NCBI GenBank assembly: GCA_023246055.1
Contig: JAHFJD010000003.1
Span: forward strand, 1-40,455
Origin: Candidatus Doudnabacteria bacterium
GTDB taxonomy: Bacteria; Patescibacteriota; Doudnabacteria; UBA920; 2-01-FULL-46-14
Length of the DNA: 40,455 nt
Reading direction: 5' to 3'
In this document: positions 28,302-37,121 of the stretch, piece after piece
Layout: the number at the start of each line of letters is the position of its first letter
Position numbering within the stretch: the stretch's first letter is position 1
Position numbers and translations under genes: made by a program
Notes under the pieces: model-generated
Database searches by the model: none
What the model saw: the letters and a program-made list of their open reading frames with translations, nothing else
What the model was told of the DNA's origin: nothing

Positions 28302-29120
28302 CTATGCACTACCGCGGGAGGCATAGATGAGATATTGTCGCATCCGCTTCGGCGGTTTCCAATTGATGTCAGAAAAAAGGGGGAAGCATAAATATTCAAA
28401 ACTATTTTTTTCCAAAAGTGCCAGAAGGCGCGCCATTGAATATCCACGATTCTGGTCATGCATATGATATTCGATAATCATATCGCGGATCAAAGTCAGT
28501 TTGCCGGTTTCTTCCAGGTCTTCCAAAATCTGCCCCTCGGCGCCCTCGACATCAATCTTAATAAAATCTACAGGCTTTTCGATAAAATCGGATAACCGGC
28601 GCACTGGAACCCGAAAACTGCGCTCCTTATTAATAGGCGGAATCGTGGAAGCGCTCGTCGAACCTTTCACCTCCGCGCTAGTAAACAGCTCCTGTTCCCC
28701 GTTTAGCTTCCCGAGGGCAACGGGAAAAACTTTGACATTGGCAAGCTTGTTGCGCGAAATATTTTTTTCAAGAAATCCAAGCACTTCAGGATTTGGTTCA
28801 AAACATAACACGCTGGCCCGTGGGTGGAGCCACTTGAAATAAAGCGTCGCCAATCCGATATTTGCACCCACATCGATAATAGTCCGGATATCTGTATCCG
28901 GCAATTTGTAAAACCGGCGAAAATAAATTTCTGTCAGCATGCCGAAAAACATCGGCCGGTCAGGAAATTCGACTGCATAACCCATAATCCGTTCCTGGTT
29001 ATGGTGGATAAATGGCAACCGGTTGCGGATAATTATCCGGAAATAATTCCGCAGAATCATCAGAGCTTCGGAAAGCGGATATGCAGAATAAATTTCGAAG
29101 GCTATTTTAAAAAATCTCAT
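28302..29120 (-). CDS. FkbM family methyltransferase
   Basis: IDVGANIGLATLYFKWLHP, VLCFEPNPEVLGFLEKNI, DFIKIDVEGAEGQILED. Confidence 0.92.
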   Translation of the reverse strand: MRFFKIAFEIYSAYPLSEALMILRNYFRIIIRNRLPFIHHNQERIMGYAVEFPDRPMFFGMLTEIYFRRFYKLPDTDIRTIIDVGANIGLATLYFKWLHPRASVLCFEPNPEVLGFLEKNISRNKLANVKVFPVALGKLNGEQELFTSAEVKGSTSASTIPPINKERSFRVPVRRLSDFIEKPVDFIKIDVEGAEGQILEDLEETGKLTLIRDMIIEYHMHDQNRGYSMARLLALLEKNSFEYLCFPLFSDINWKPPKRMRQYLIYASRGSA

Positions 29121-30265
29121 TAATGTATGTGAGAACTGATAAAATCCGAAATCCGATTGGCGCGATTGTCCCAGGAATATTGCGGGGCGAGCGTAGCCGC
29201 GTTCCGGGCGATTTTTTCGGCTAAGGCCTCGTCGGTCAATGCTGTTTTGATGGCTTTTGCCAGAGCTTCTGGATCATCCGGTTTGACTAGAAGGGCATTT
29301 TCCTCGCTCAAAATTTCGCGGTGAGACGGGGTATCAACCGCCACAATCGGCCGGCCGGCCGCTAAATACTCAAACAGTTTGAGGGGAGAGACATAGTTTA
29401 GCGATATCTCTGATTTGGCAGTACCGCATAAAACTAATGCATCAGCAATTGAAAGCCATAGCGGGATTTCCTTTGGCGGTTTGTGCCCGATAAAAACCGC
29501 GCGCAGATCATCAATCGGCCTCACAGAACCCACAAAATATACCCGCCAGTCTTGAGGCAGCAATCTCACCGCCTCTTTGAAAGTTTCCACTCCTCGCCAC
29601 CCCAGATCCGTTCCGGTATAAACAATTATCTTCTTATCTTGTGGTATGCCCAATCGTTCCCGAATTTGGAATTTGGAGTTTGAAATTTGTCCGCCCGAGG
29701 CGGATCCGCCTTTGGCGGAAAATTTTGCGAGATCCACTCCATCCGGCGCCCATATTATTTTATTAGCGGGGATATGGTATGCGGACGTGAGTTCTCTCCG
29801 ATAGGCTTTTGTGACCACCACTATGCCCCGGGCTCGCACGAGCGGTCTGAGATGACGCCGGAACTTTCTGGATTTGAAATGCGTTTCAATGAATATTGGA
29901 AACTTCTTAAACAAAAAAAATGGCCACAACAATGCTGAATCGCCGCGGGTGTAAACCACGGCCTTGCGTTCCTGAAATATCAGAAAAACCAAACTGGAAA
30001 GAGCAAAGGACACATTTTGCAAAATGAAAAAAACTGACCAGCCAAATCTGGTCCAATCAAGACTGTAAAGCTTCCGAATCCGAAACCGGTGGTCAACCTG
30101 GTAGTACAGAAACGGATCGGTGTTTATCGAATTCTTCCGGCGTTCCGGGATGATCAATTCCACCTCGATTCCTGATTTTTGGAAAGCCTCGCACATTTTC
30201 ATTATCTGTATGCCATGCGCTCTATCGGTCGGAATCCGGACATTCGCGATGTAAAATAATTTCAC
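29120..30265 (-). CDS. Glycosyltransferase family 4 (GT-B)
   Basis: RAHGIQIMKMCEAF, IIVYTGTDLGWRGVETFKEA, SPLKLFEYLAAGRPIVAVDTPSHREIL. Confidence 0.92.
   Translation of the reverse strand: MKLFYIANVRIPTDRAHGIQIMKMCEAFQKSGIEVELIIPERRKNSINTDPFLYYQVDHRFRIRKLYSLDWTRFGWSVFFILQNVSFALSSLVFLIFQERKAVVYTRGDSALLWPFFLFKKFPIFIETHFKSRKFRRHLRPLVRARGIVVVTKAYRRELTSAYHIPANKIIWAPDGVDLAKFSAKGGSASGGQISNSKFQIRERLGIPQDKKIIVYTGTDLGWRGVETFKEAVRLLPQDWRVYFVGSVRPIDDLRAVFIGHKPPKEIPLWLSIADALVLCGTAKSEISLNYVSPLKLFEYLAAGRPIVAVDTPSHREILSEENALLVKPDDPEALAKAIKTALTDEALAEKIARNAATLAPQYSWDNRANRISDFISSHIH
29661..29688. repeat. In-frame AT-rich minisatellite (gaatttg-type units)
   Basis: cgaatttggaatttggagtttgaaattt encoding ISNSKFQI on the minus strand. 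Confidence 0.7.
29691..29719. repeat. 29-bp two-hairpin element, copy C, in-frame within a glycosyltransferase
   Basis: ccgcc-cga-ggcgg-a-tccgcc-ttt-ggcgga, perfect stems. Confidence 0.85.
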
Positions 30266-30343
30266 CTTGTGTTGATTAAGCCTTTCCGTCCTAGTATAAT
30301 ACTATATCTTAATTTTTTCAACACCTCAAGGGAATTGGCGGCC

Positions 30344-31171
30344 TTATGTTGGATCCCAGCAGGTGCGGAAATTTTCATGCAAGCCGTCGAGGGTTTGCAT
30401 ATCCCGGGAAGAAATTGCAAAATCAAATACTTGAAAATTTTCCTCTATCCTTTCTTTGTGGGTGGATTTGGGCAGAACAATAAAACCGTGCTCCAGGCTC
30501 CAGCGAATCAGTATCTGGGCAGTTGATTTCGAATATTTTTCCGCAATTTGGGCAACCAACCGATCCTCAAGCTTCGCGCCATGCGCGAGTGGGGAATAAG
30601 CTTCGATTTGAATGTTATTTTTTACGCAGTAAGCCGCAAGCTCCTTTTGATACAAAAACGGATGCATTTCCACCTGATTAACAGCTGGCATGACCGTGGC
30701 ATGGTTTTTCATCTCCTCAAGATGCGCTTCCGTGTAATTGGACACGCCAATGGCTCGCGCCAGCCCCTGGCGATACAACTCCTCCATGCCGCGCCAAGTA
30801 CTAGATCGCTTCTCGCTGATTTTCTCTTCGTCAGCAAATGGCCAATGCACGAGATAAAGATCAACGTAATCCATTCCTAGACGCTCGAGTGATGCGGTTA
30901 GGGCCGCGAGAGTACGATCATAACCTTGATCGCGAACCCAGAGCTTGGTTGTCATAAATACTTCTTCCCGCGGGATGCCGCTCTGGCGCAAGCCTTCCCC
31001 AACTCCGGTTTCATTGCGGTAGATCATGGCGGTATCAATGTGCCTGTATCCTGCCTGAAGGGCCGACATCACCGAGTTCCGAACAGCTTCGCCATCCCGA
31101 ATCTTCCATACCCCAAGTCCCAAACGTGGAATCTCAATGCCGTTATTCAATTTAATTGTTTTCAAGTTCAT
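30344..31171 (-). CDS. Aldo/keto reductase
   Basis: GYRHIDTAMIYRNETGVGEGLRQSGIPREEVFMTTKLW, YVDLYLVHWP, AIGVSNYTEAHLEE. Confidence 0.95.
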   Translation of the reverse strand: MNLKTIKLNNGIEIPRLGLGVWKIRDGEAVRNSVMSALQAGYRHIDTAMIYRNETGVGEGLRQSGIPREEVFMTTKLWVRDQGYDRTLAALTASLERLGMDYVDLYLVHWPFADEEKISEKRSSTWRGMEELYRQGLARAIGVSNYTEAHLEEMKNHATVMPAVNQVEMHPFLYQKELAAYCVKNNIQIEAYSPLAHGAKLEDRLVAQIAEKYSKSTAQILIRWSLEHGFIVLPKSTHKERIEENFQVFDFAISSRDMQTLDGLHENFRTCWDPT

Positions 31172-32241
31172 TGAAATCTCTCCACAATCCGAACTGCCAG
31201 CTTATCAAGGTCATGCTCTTCCTGCACCCAGGAGCGGAGTCGTTGTCCCACTGCTGCCCTTTGATTTGTATTCCAATTCTTGATCTTGATTATTTTTTCA
31301 GCCAAGTCAGCAGGATTATTTCTTTCAAAAAATAGATCCCCTGAAATCTTTGTGAGCGGCTCTTTGAATGCTTCATTTGAGGTCAAAACTACTGCTTCGC
31401 AAGCTGCGGCTTCCAAAATATTTTTATCAATGCTCCCTGTCATGCTCAAATTCACGAACAGATCGGCCTCGCGGTAAATCTCGTCCACAAATTCATAATC
31501 AAGCTCACCCTGAAACTTCACATAATCCTCGAGCTCTGCATTGCGGACAAATTTGGCTAGTGAATCCATATACGATTGGTGCTCTTCAAGCCCTATTCGT
31601 CCGTAAATATTTACTTCAAAATCTCGGATTTGCTTTTTTACCAGCACACGAGCGGCTTGGATCAAAGTCTCGTAGTCCTTCACTGGACTGATCCGGCCTA
31701 TACTTAGAATATGGAATTTAGAAGTTGGAATTTGGGGTTTTGTTTGGAATTTGTCATTTGAAATTTGAAATTTTTTCAAGTCAATTCCGTGCCCGACAAC
31801 ATTCACCTTTTTTGATGGCAGCCGAAAACTTTCTTTTGATGCGGTCAGTACTTCGTCTGCCAAAAAATGTGCGATCCGCAGTTTCAAATCCACTGATTTA
31901 TGCGTGTACCAGAGAATCAATTTTTTCCGAAATAATTTTGCAGGCAGCCAGGCCACGATCGCATATATCGGATGCATATGCACGAACACACCACCCACCT
32001 TACGAAATAATTGAAAATTGATAATTGATAATTGTAAAATTTGGCGAAATCTACCGTTACCCCGCTCTTTACCAAACGAATGCACGCTGACATTTTCCGG
32101 CAAACCCGAAGCGTCTCCCTTTTCTTGGCAAATCACGTATAGATGCTCTAGCTTTTGCGCAAGCGCTGCGATCCACCCAAACACAAAACCAGTGAGCGCA
32201 TCCCCCCGGTCAACTTTTCTGGTGATAAATATTAATTTCAC
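31168..32241 (-). CDS. Glycosyltransferase (GT-B)
   Basis: FHILSIGRISPVKDYETLIQAARVL, ADLFVNLSMTGSIDKNILEAAACEAVVLTSNEAF. Confidence 0.88.
   Translation of the reverse strand: MKLIFITRKVDRGDALTGFVFGWIAALAQKLEHLYVICQEKGDASGLPENVSVHSFGKERGNGRFRQILQLSIINFQLFRKVGGVFVHMHPIYAIVAWLPAKLFRKKLILWYTHKSVDLKLRIAHFLADEVLTASKESFRLPSKKVNVVGHGIDLKKFQISNDKFQTKPQIPTSKFHILSIGRISPVKDYETLIQAARVLVKKQIRDFEVNIYGRIGLEEHQSYMDSLAKFVRNAELEDYVKFQGELDYEFVDEIYREADLFVNLSMTGSIDKNILEAAACEAVVLTSNEAFKEPLTKISGDLFFERNNPADLAEKIIKIKNWNTNQRAAVGQRLRSWVQEEHDLDKLAVRIVERFQ
31711..31772. repeat. In-frame AT-rich minisatellite in glycosyltransferase linker
   Basis: gaatatggaatttagaagttggaatttggggttttgtttggaatttgtcatttgaaatttga; encodes KFQISNDKFQTKPQIPTSKFHI. 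Confidence 0.7.
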
Positions 32242-33404
32242 GGCCTTTCCTTCCTCTCCCCCTCATGAGGCTCTGACCCTCCTCTTTCCCCCCTCATGAG
32301 GGGGGATGTAAGGGGGGTATTCGCTATCTCCCGCCAAAACATCATAGTCCGCTCCAGTCCCGCAGCTGCATCATACCGCTCGGACATATCTTGCGCTTTC
32401 TTGGCCCAGTATTCCCGCTCATAGGTTTTGGTGAGCAGGTTTTTTAGCTCGCGCTCGAGGTCTTTCTCTGATCCGACAGGAACGAGAATGCCGGATTCTC
32501 CTTCTCCTAAAATCTCCCTCGCGCCTGGCGTGTCAGTCGATAAAATCGCCAGCCCGCTGGCTGCGGCTTGCAGCAAGACCTGGCCAAAACTCTCCGTATT
32601 TGACGGCAAAACAAAAATATCTGCTCCTCCGAAAATTTCCGGCAGTTCCTCAAGATTTTTTTGACCCAAAAATTCGATTCTCACGTCGCTGGCAGCCAAC
32701 CGCTTGAGCGGTGTTGCCTCTACCCCTTGCCCTACCACGATTAATCTGAAGCCACCATTAATTTTTTTAAACGCTCGGATTAGCAATCCGACATTCTTCT
32801 CCGGAGATAATCTTCCAACAAATAAAACATCAATTCCCCGCTCTCCTTTATTCTTTATTCTTGACCCTTGATTCTTAAATCTCTCGATATCAATCGGTGT
32901 CGGCTGAACCAAAATTGGTTCGGTGATTCCCCAGCTGGCGAGTTGGCTGCGAATCTCGTTATTGTTCACTCGAAATCCGTCGGCTGCTTTGATGGCGCGC
33001 TTCACCAGCCAAAGTAAATACCAGGATACCAGATTGAATCCGAGCCATCGCCGCGAAAAAAACATACTGTGAATGTTCACGATCCAAGGCAGATTTAAGT
33101 ACTTTTTTATTCGCAGCCCCGCCGGAGCTGTAAAATCCTGGGTCACGAGCAGGTCATAGGCCTGCTCCTTGTTCAGTGCGAGTGCTAAATCCACGGCTTT
33201 TGAGTAATGCGAAAATTTTGAAGACCTCGTCGGAAAAATCCTCAAATTCTGCGCCAGGTGATATTCCGTATACTTGGCACTGGCAAAAACGATGATATCG
33301 AGCGCACCAGCGAGATTCGCATATCGCCTATGCCGCTCCACCACATCCCCGGACCCAGCCCGCCCCAGCAATCCCCGATCAAGACTAATCATCAAAACTC
33401 TCAT
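32238..33404 (-). CDS. Glycosyltransferase family 4 (GT-B)
   Basis: VLFVGRLSPEKNVGLLIRAF, TESFGQVLLQAAASGLAILSTDTPGAREILGEGESGILVPVGS. Confidence 0.92.
   Translation of the reverse strand: MRVLMISLDRGLLGRAGSGDVVERHRRYANLAGALDIIVFASAKYTEYHLAQNLRIFPTRSSKFSHYSKAVDLALALNKEQAYDLLVTQDFTAPAGLRIKKYLNLPWIVNIHSMFFSRRWLGFNLVSWYLLWLVKRAIKAADGFRVNNNEIRSQLASWGITEPILVQPTPIDIERFKNQGSRIKNKGERGIDVLFVGRLSPEKNVGLLIRAFKKINGGFRLIVVGQGVEATPLKRLAASDVRIEFLGQKNLEELPEIFGGADIFVLPSNTESFGQVLLQAAASGLAILSTDTPGAREILGEGESGILVPVGSEKDLERELKNLLTKTYEREYWAKKAQDMSERYDAAAGLERTMMFWREIANTPLTSPLMRGERGGSEPHEGERKERP
32288..32305. repeat. Perfect palindrome CCCCCCTCATGAGGGGGG inside the 3' end of a glycosyltransferase CDS
   Basis: Read directly; part of a larger accctcc...ggggggt inverted repeat. 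Confidence 0.85.
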
Positions 33405-33498
33405 CGAAAATAAAATTAATGCAACCAGTTGCCAGTTTTGTTAATCAAAGTCTATCACCAAAATCTCAAAAAATAAAGACTAAAATAATACATCCCTC

Positions 33499-33536
33499 GT
33501 ACTAAAACCTATCGCGGCCGCGATAGGTTTTAGTAC
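33499..33536. repeat. Perfect 38-bp palindrome
   Basis: GTACTAAAACCTATCGCGGCCGCGATAGGTTTTAGTAC, 19 bp from the stop of the 33556-34716 CDS. Confidence 0.95.
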
Positions 33537-33555
33537 AGAGATTTTGAGCTGAAAT

Positions 33556-34716
33556 CTAAATTTTGCTAGTGTTGGAGGCTTCGATCAGAACTTGGGCAGT
33601 TTTATTAATCATATATTCGAGATTGAATTTCTCCAGGCCTGCGGAATTACCCAATCTATTACGTAATTCTATATGAGAGTATAAAAGCTCAATTGCCTGC
33701 TTTAATTGCTCCTTGTTATTATAATCAATCAAAATCCCGTTGGCAGATAACCCCCCTTCAGTTCCCCCTTCATGAGGGGGGGAAGGCAGGGAGGTGATAA
33801 TTTCCGGGTTACCGCAGACACGAGTGGTAATAATCGGGGTCCCGATATGCAAAACCTCAACCAAAGTGTTTGATAACCCTTCGTAGCCGGTATTTAAGAC
33901 ATAGAGATCAGCGGCCATAACCCATTCATGAAATTCCGCCCGCGGGATCTTGTGAAGGATTTTAAGCTGTATATCCGGATATGTGATTTTCAATTCTGAT
34001 ATAACTTTTTCTAGCAACTTAAACCCTTTCCAAGGCACATCCCGCCCAGAGGACAGAACTAGAAAAGTGCTGACCTTTATTCCGTATTTTTTTCTTAATT
34101 CTTGCTTCTCAATTCTTAATTCTGGCTTTTCGACTGCATTATAAATCACCCTGACTTTGGACTCGTTTATCCCCCACCCGACTACTATCTTTTTGAGATA
34201 TTCGGAAGGGGTAATGATAATTTTCGCATGCTGGCAAACGGTTCTTTGGATGTCACGCATTCTCCTCGTCCGTCGCGGATAGCGCCCCAGTGTTTGGAAT
34301 TCATCGATTAGCTTATCCGTGAGCCCTCTGTTCACAGCCTGCTCCCAGGAATAATCGCCGGTAACCTTCACGACCAAAGGCTTTTTCAGAACCCGGGTCG
34401 CGAGATATGAAGGATACCCCTCGGAGACCGGACCCTGGGCGTAAATTACATCAGCTTCGCGACCGTATTTTTTCACTGCTCGGAAAAATTGAAAATACCG
34501 CCATAGCTTGAAAGGCGACCGGACAATACGTATCAATTGGAACTCCCCTCCATCTCCCCTCTTTGACAAAGAGGGGCGGGGGGAGTTCTTGTCAGCGTAA
34601 GCCACGACCCTGACCTCATGCCCGCGTTTTGCGAGCTGCGTAGCGAGTAGTTGGCTGTATGTGGCCGGCCCTCCGACATCCGGCGGAAATATCCCAGTGG
34701 CAATCAAGATTTTCAT
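33556..34716 (-). CDS. Glycosyltransferase family 4 (GT-B) with two repeat-derived insertions
   Basis: GIFPPDVGGPATYSQLLATQLAKRGHEVRVVAYAD, YEGLSNTLVEVLHIGTPIITTRVCGNPEII. Confidence 0.92.
   Translation of the reverse strand: MKILIATGIFPPDVGGPATYSQLLATQLAKRGHEVRVVAYADKNSPRPSLSKRGDGGEFQLIRIVRSPFKLWRYFQFFRAVKKYGREADVIYAQGPVSEGYPSYLATRVLKKPLVVKVTGDYSWEQAVNRGLTDKLIDEFQTLGRYPRRTRRMRDIQRTVCQHAKIIITPSEYLKKIVVGWGINESKVRVIYNAVEKPELRIEKQELRKKYGIKVSTFLVLSSGRDVPWKGFKLLEKVISELKITYPDIQLKILHKIPRAEFHEWVMAADLYVLNTGYEGLSNTLVEVLHIGTPIITTRVCGNPEIITSLPSPPHEGGTEGGLSANGILIDYNNKEQLKQAIELLYSHIELRNRLGNSAGLEKFNLEYMINKTAQVLIEASNTSKI
33742..33795 (-). repeat. 54-bp in-frame palindromic insertion (18 codons)
   Basis: TSLPSPPHEGGTEGGLSA between GNPEII and NGILIDY; DNA contains cccccttcatgaggggg. 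Confidence 0.7.
34541..34587 (-). repeat. In-frame palindromic insertion near the N-terminus of the same glycosyltransferase
   Basis: aactcccctccatctcccctctttgacaaagaggggcggggggagtt, paired ends; encodes NSPRPSLSKRGDGGEF. Confidence 0.75.
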
Positions 34717-35432
34717 GGTCGCTGCTCCTTATTGCATGACCTAAACAAATTATACCCCACCACATGCCAAAGCGCTGCCACCCCATCACGCCAGCCAATC
34801 TTCTTGCCTTCCTCGTAGGTCCGGCCATGATAAGAAATACCAACCTCATAAATCCGAAATTTATGACGAGCCGCCTCCGCTGTCAGTTCCAGCTCGATGC
34901 CAAATCGCTTCGCAGTAAGATGCGGCAAGATCTCCATCAATGCTTCGCGCTTAAACACTTTATAGCCCACCTCCACATCAGTAAGGTTAATTCCAGAAAA
35001 TAGATTAGAAATAAAGGTCAGGAGTTTATTCGCCAAATAATGATAAAAATAGAGCACCCGGCGTGGATGATGCGTGACAAACCGCGAACCGTAAACGACC
35101 TCTGCTCGCCCATTGAGAATGGGGCTCAACAAATTTAGGTACTCTGCCGGATCATATTCCAGGTCAGCATCCTGAATCAAAATGATGCCCCCCGAAGCCT
35201 TCGCAAAACCCCGCCGCAATGCTGCGCCTTTGCCGCGGTTTTTGTCTTGGTAGAGGATGTTATAAGCCCCAGACAGGCGCTCGAGCATCTCCCGCGTGCC
35301 GTCTTGAGAACCGTCATCAACTATGATAATCTCCTTTTCCATTCCTGGCAGAGCGACTCCTTCCACAGCGCGTAACAGCGCTGCTAGAGTGGCTTTTTCA
35401 TTATACACTGGGATAACTATTGATAAGGTCAT
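34713..35432 (-). CDS. Glycosyltransferase family 2 (dolichyl-phosphate-glucose/mannose synthase-like)
   Basis: LSIVIPVYNEKATLAALLRAV, IIIVDDGSQDGTREML, ILIQDADLEYDPAEYLNL. Confidence 0.93.
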   Translation of the reverse strand: MTLSIVIPVYNEKATLAALLRAVEGVALPGMEKEIIIVDDGSQDGTREMLERLSGAYNILYQDKNRGKGAALRRGFAKASGGIILIQDADLEYDPAEYLNLLSPILNGRAEVVYGSRFVTHHPRRVLYFYHYLANKLLTFISNLFSGINLTDVEVGYKVFKREALMEILPHLTAKRFGIELELTAEAARHKFRIYEVGISYHGRTYEEGKKIGWRDGVAALWHVVGYNLFRSCNKEQRP

Positions 35433-35440
35433 GGCAAAAA

Positions 35441-37117
35441 CTATCTTGGCAATTCGGTATAAATATAAAAAGCTTCACGTCCTTTATCGTCCCGTATAAC
35501 CTCCGGCTGAATGTTCTGATCAGTAAAATGCTTGAGAACGTATTTAGTTTGCGACATTTCTTCACCTCTCTTAAGTTTTGTATTCTCGCCCGCTTTGATG
35601 AAAATCATTCCATCTTTAGTTAAATATTTATCAAAGACAGCCCTGGTATTGGGCGCCGAGACAATGGCCGCAAACTCATCAGTGCCAGCGATAAAAAACC
35701 GGTCGTAAAACCGCCATCGATCAAACACCCAAGCGAGTGGAAACCAATACATGTTCACATCATATACAAAAAGATAAGGCCATGGCTGTTTGCTCTGGTC
35801 ATGCAGTTCTGAAAAATCTATGGCCTCCGTCTTCATCTGCCGATACCAGATCCAGTTGGTAACCCCTTTCTGGGCTTCAGGAGCGCGTTTTTGCCTCAAT
35901 AAGTGTGAGAGCCTTTGATCCAATTGGTTAAAACCCAGATTTTCTTTGCGCAATGTCGAAACCAAAAATCGATTAGCGGGAGCAGCTACTGCGTGATTCG
36001 TGTTAAAAATATAGATTAAACAGTAAACGAACAGTAGGCCGGCAGTCAAGGCAGTCAGGCGATACTTCCACAATTGAAAGATGGCTATGGCAAATATTAA
36101 CGCCGCAAACGGCGACAATACGCCGAGCAACCGCTCCGCTCCGCCGACATACACTAGAAACAAAAACATGAGTGCTGCCGGCAACAGCAATAACCAAAGC
36201 AATTTTTGCTGCTTGCGCCAGGCCAAAACTATGACCGCCAGAAACGAAATTACCGCACCGGAAAAATATGGCCAAGACATCCCCTGTCCTAAACTTTTCA
36301 TCGGTTCAATCAAATTGATGTGAAACCCGTCAATGCGGTTGCCAAGTACTGGCCAGTCGGCATTCCCTTGCCCAAACAGATCAGCAAACTGCACGTCAAA
36401 ATGCCCGCGAGTTTTATACATTTCAAAATTGAATATCAAAATCGGCGAGATGATTAGAAACCACATCGTAACGCCGAACCAAAACTTTTTACTTCTAAAT
36501 ACCGATCTCTCCTGCCACAGCAAATACATCCCAATCGCGGGCAGGACAAAAAGAAAAGTATATTTGGTGAGCATGGCTGCTCCAAAAAACACTCCGCTCC
36601 AGATAAAAAATTTGTCATCGCCCTGGAGCGCTTTGACCAAATAGAGCAGTCCCAGCAACAGCCAAAATACAAACAACGACTCCAGTAGGCCGATCCGTGC
36701 TTGCCAAATAAAATAATTATTCATCGCTAGGGCGGTCATTGCCAAAAAGCCGAGACCATCCCCTCCGAACCTTCGGCCCAAAAAAAACATTACGATAACC
36801 GAACCAAGTCCCGCCAGGGCCGACGTCAAACGAGAAACCACCACCGAAACCCCAAACAAATTGAAAAAAATATGCTGAATTGAAAAAAATAATGGCGGGT
36901 GGTCGTGAAATGACAGATACGACCACCATGGCCGGCTGCCAAACCATTGCACCGGTGTGGTCTGCTGACGAGAAGACATATAATCAAAATAACCGATGGC
37001 CCTTGTGGCATAATGCGCATCATCACCGAGCAGATCCTGTCGGCCAAGACGGAAAAAAATAAGACCCGCGGAAATCGCCAGTAAACCCGCAAATAATAAT
37101 TTTTGCCGAGGAGTCAT
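35441..37117 (-). CDS. GT39/ArnT-like integral membrane glycosyltransferase
   Basis: LGDDAHYATRAIGYFDYM, FHDHPPLFFSIQHIFFNLFG, many TM segments; ORF extends to 37144. Confidence 0.88.
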   Translation of the reverse strand: MTPRQKLLFAGLLAISAGLIFFRLGRQDLLGDDAHYATRAIGYFDYMSSRQQTTPVQWFGSRPWWSYLSFHDHPPLFFSIQHIFFNLFGVSVVVSRLTSALAGLGSVIVMFFLGRRFGGDGLGFLAMTALAMNNYFIWQARIGLLESLFVFWLLLGLLYLVKALQGDDKFFIWSGVFFGAAMLTKYTFLFVLPAIGMYLLWQERSVFRSKKFWFGVTMWFLIISPILIFNFEMYKTRGHFDVQFADLFGQGNADWPVLGNRIDGFHINLIEPMKSLGQGMSWPYFSGAVISFLAVIVLAWRKQQKLLWLLLLPAALMFLFLVYVGGAERLLGVLSPFAALIFAIAIFQLWKYRLTALTAGLLFVYCLIYIFNTNHAVAAPANRFLVSTLRKENLGFNQLDQRLSHLLRQKRAPEAQKGVTNWIWYRQMKTEAIDFSELHDQSKQPWPYLFVYDVNMYWFPLAWVFDRWRFYDRFFIAGTDEFAAIVSAPNTRAVFDKYLTKDGMIFIKAGENTKLKRGEEMSQTKYVLKHFTDQNIQPEVIRDDKGREAFYIYTELPR

Positions 37118-37121
37118 TATT

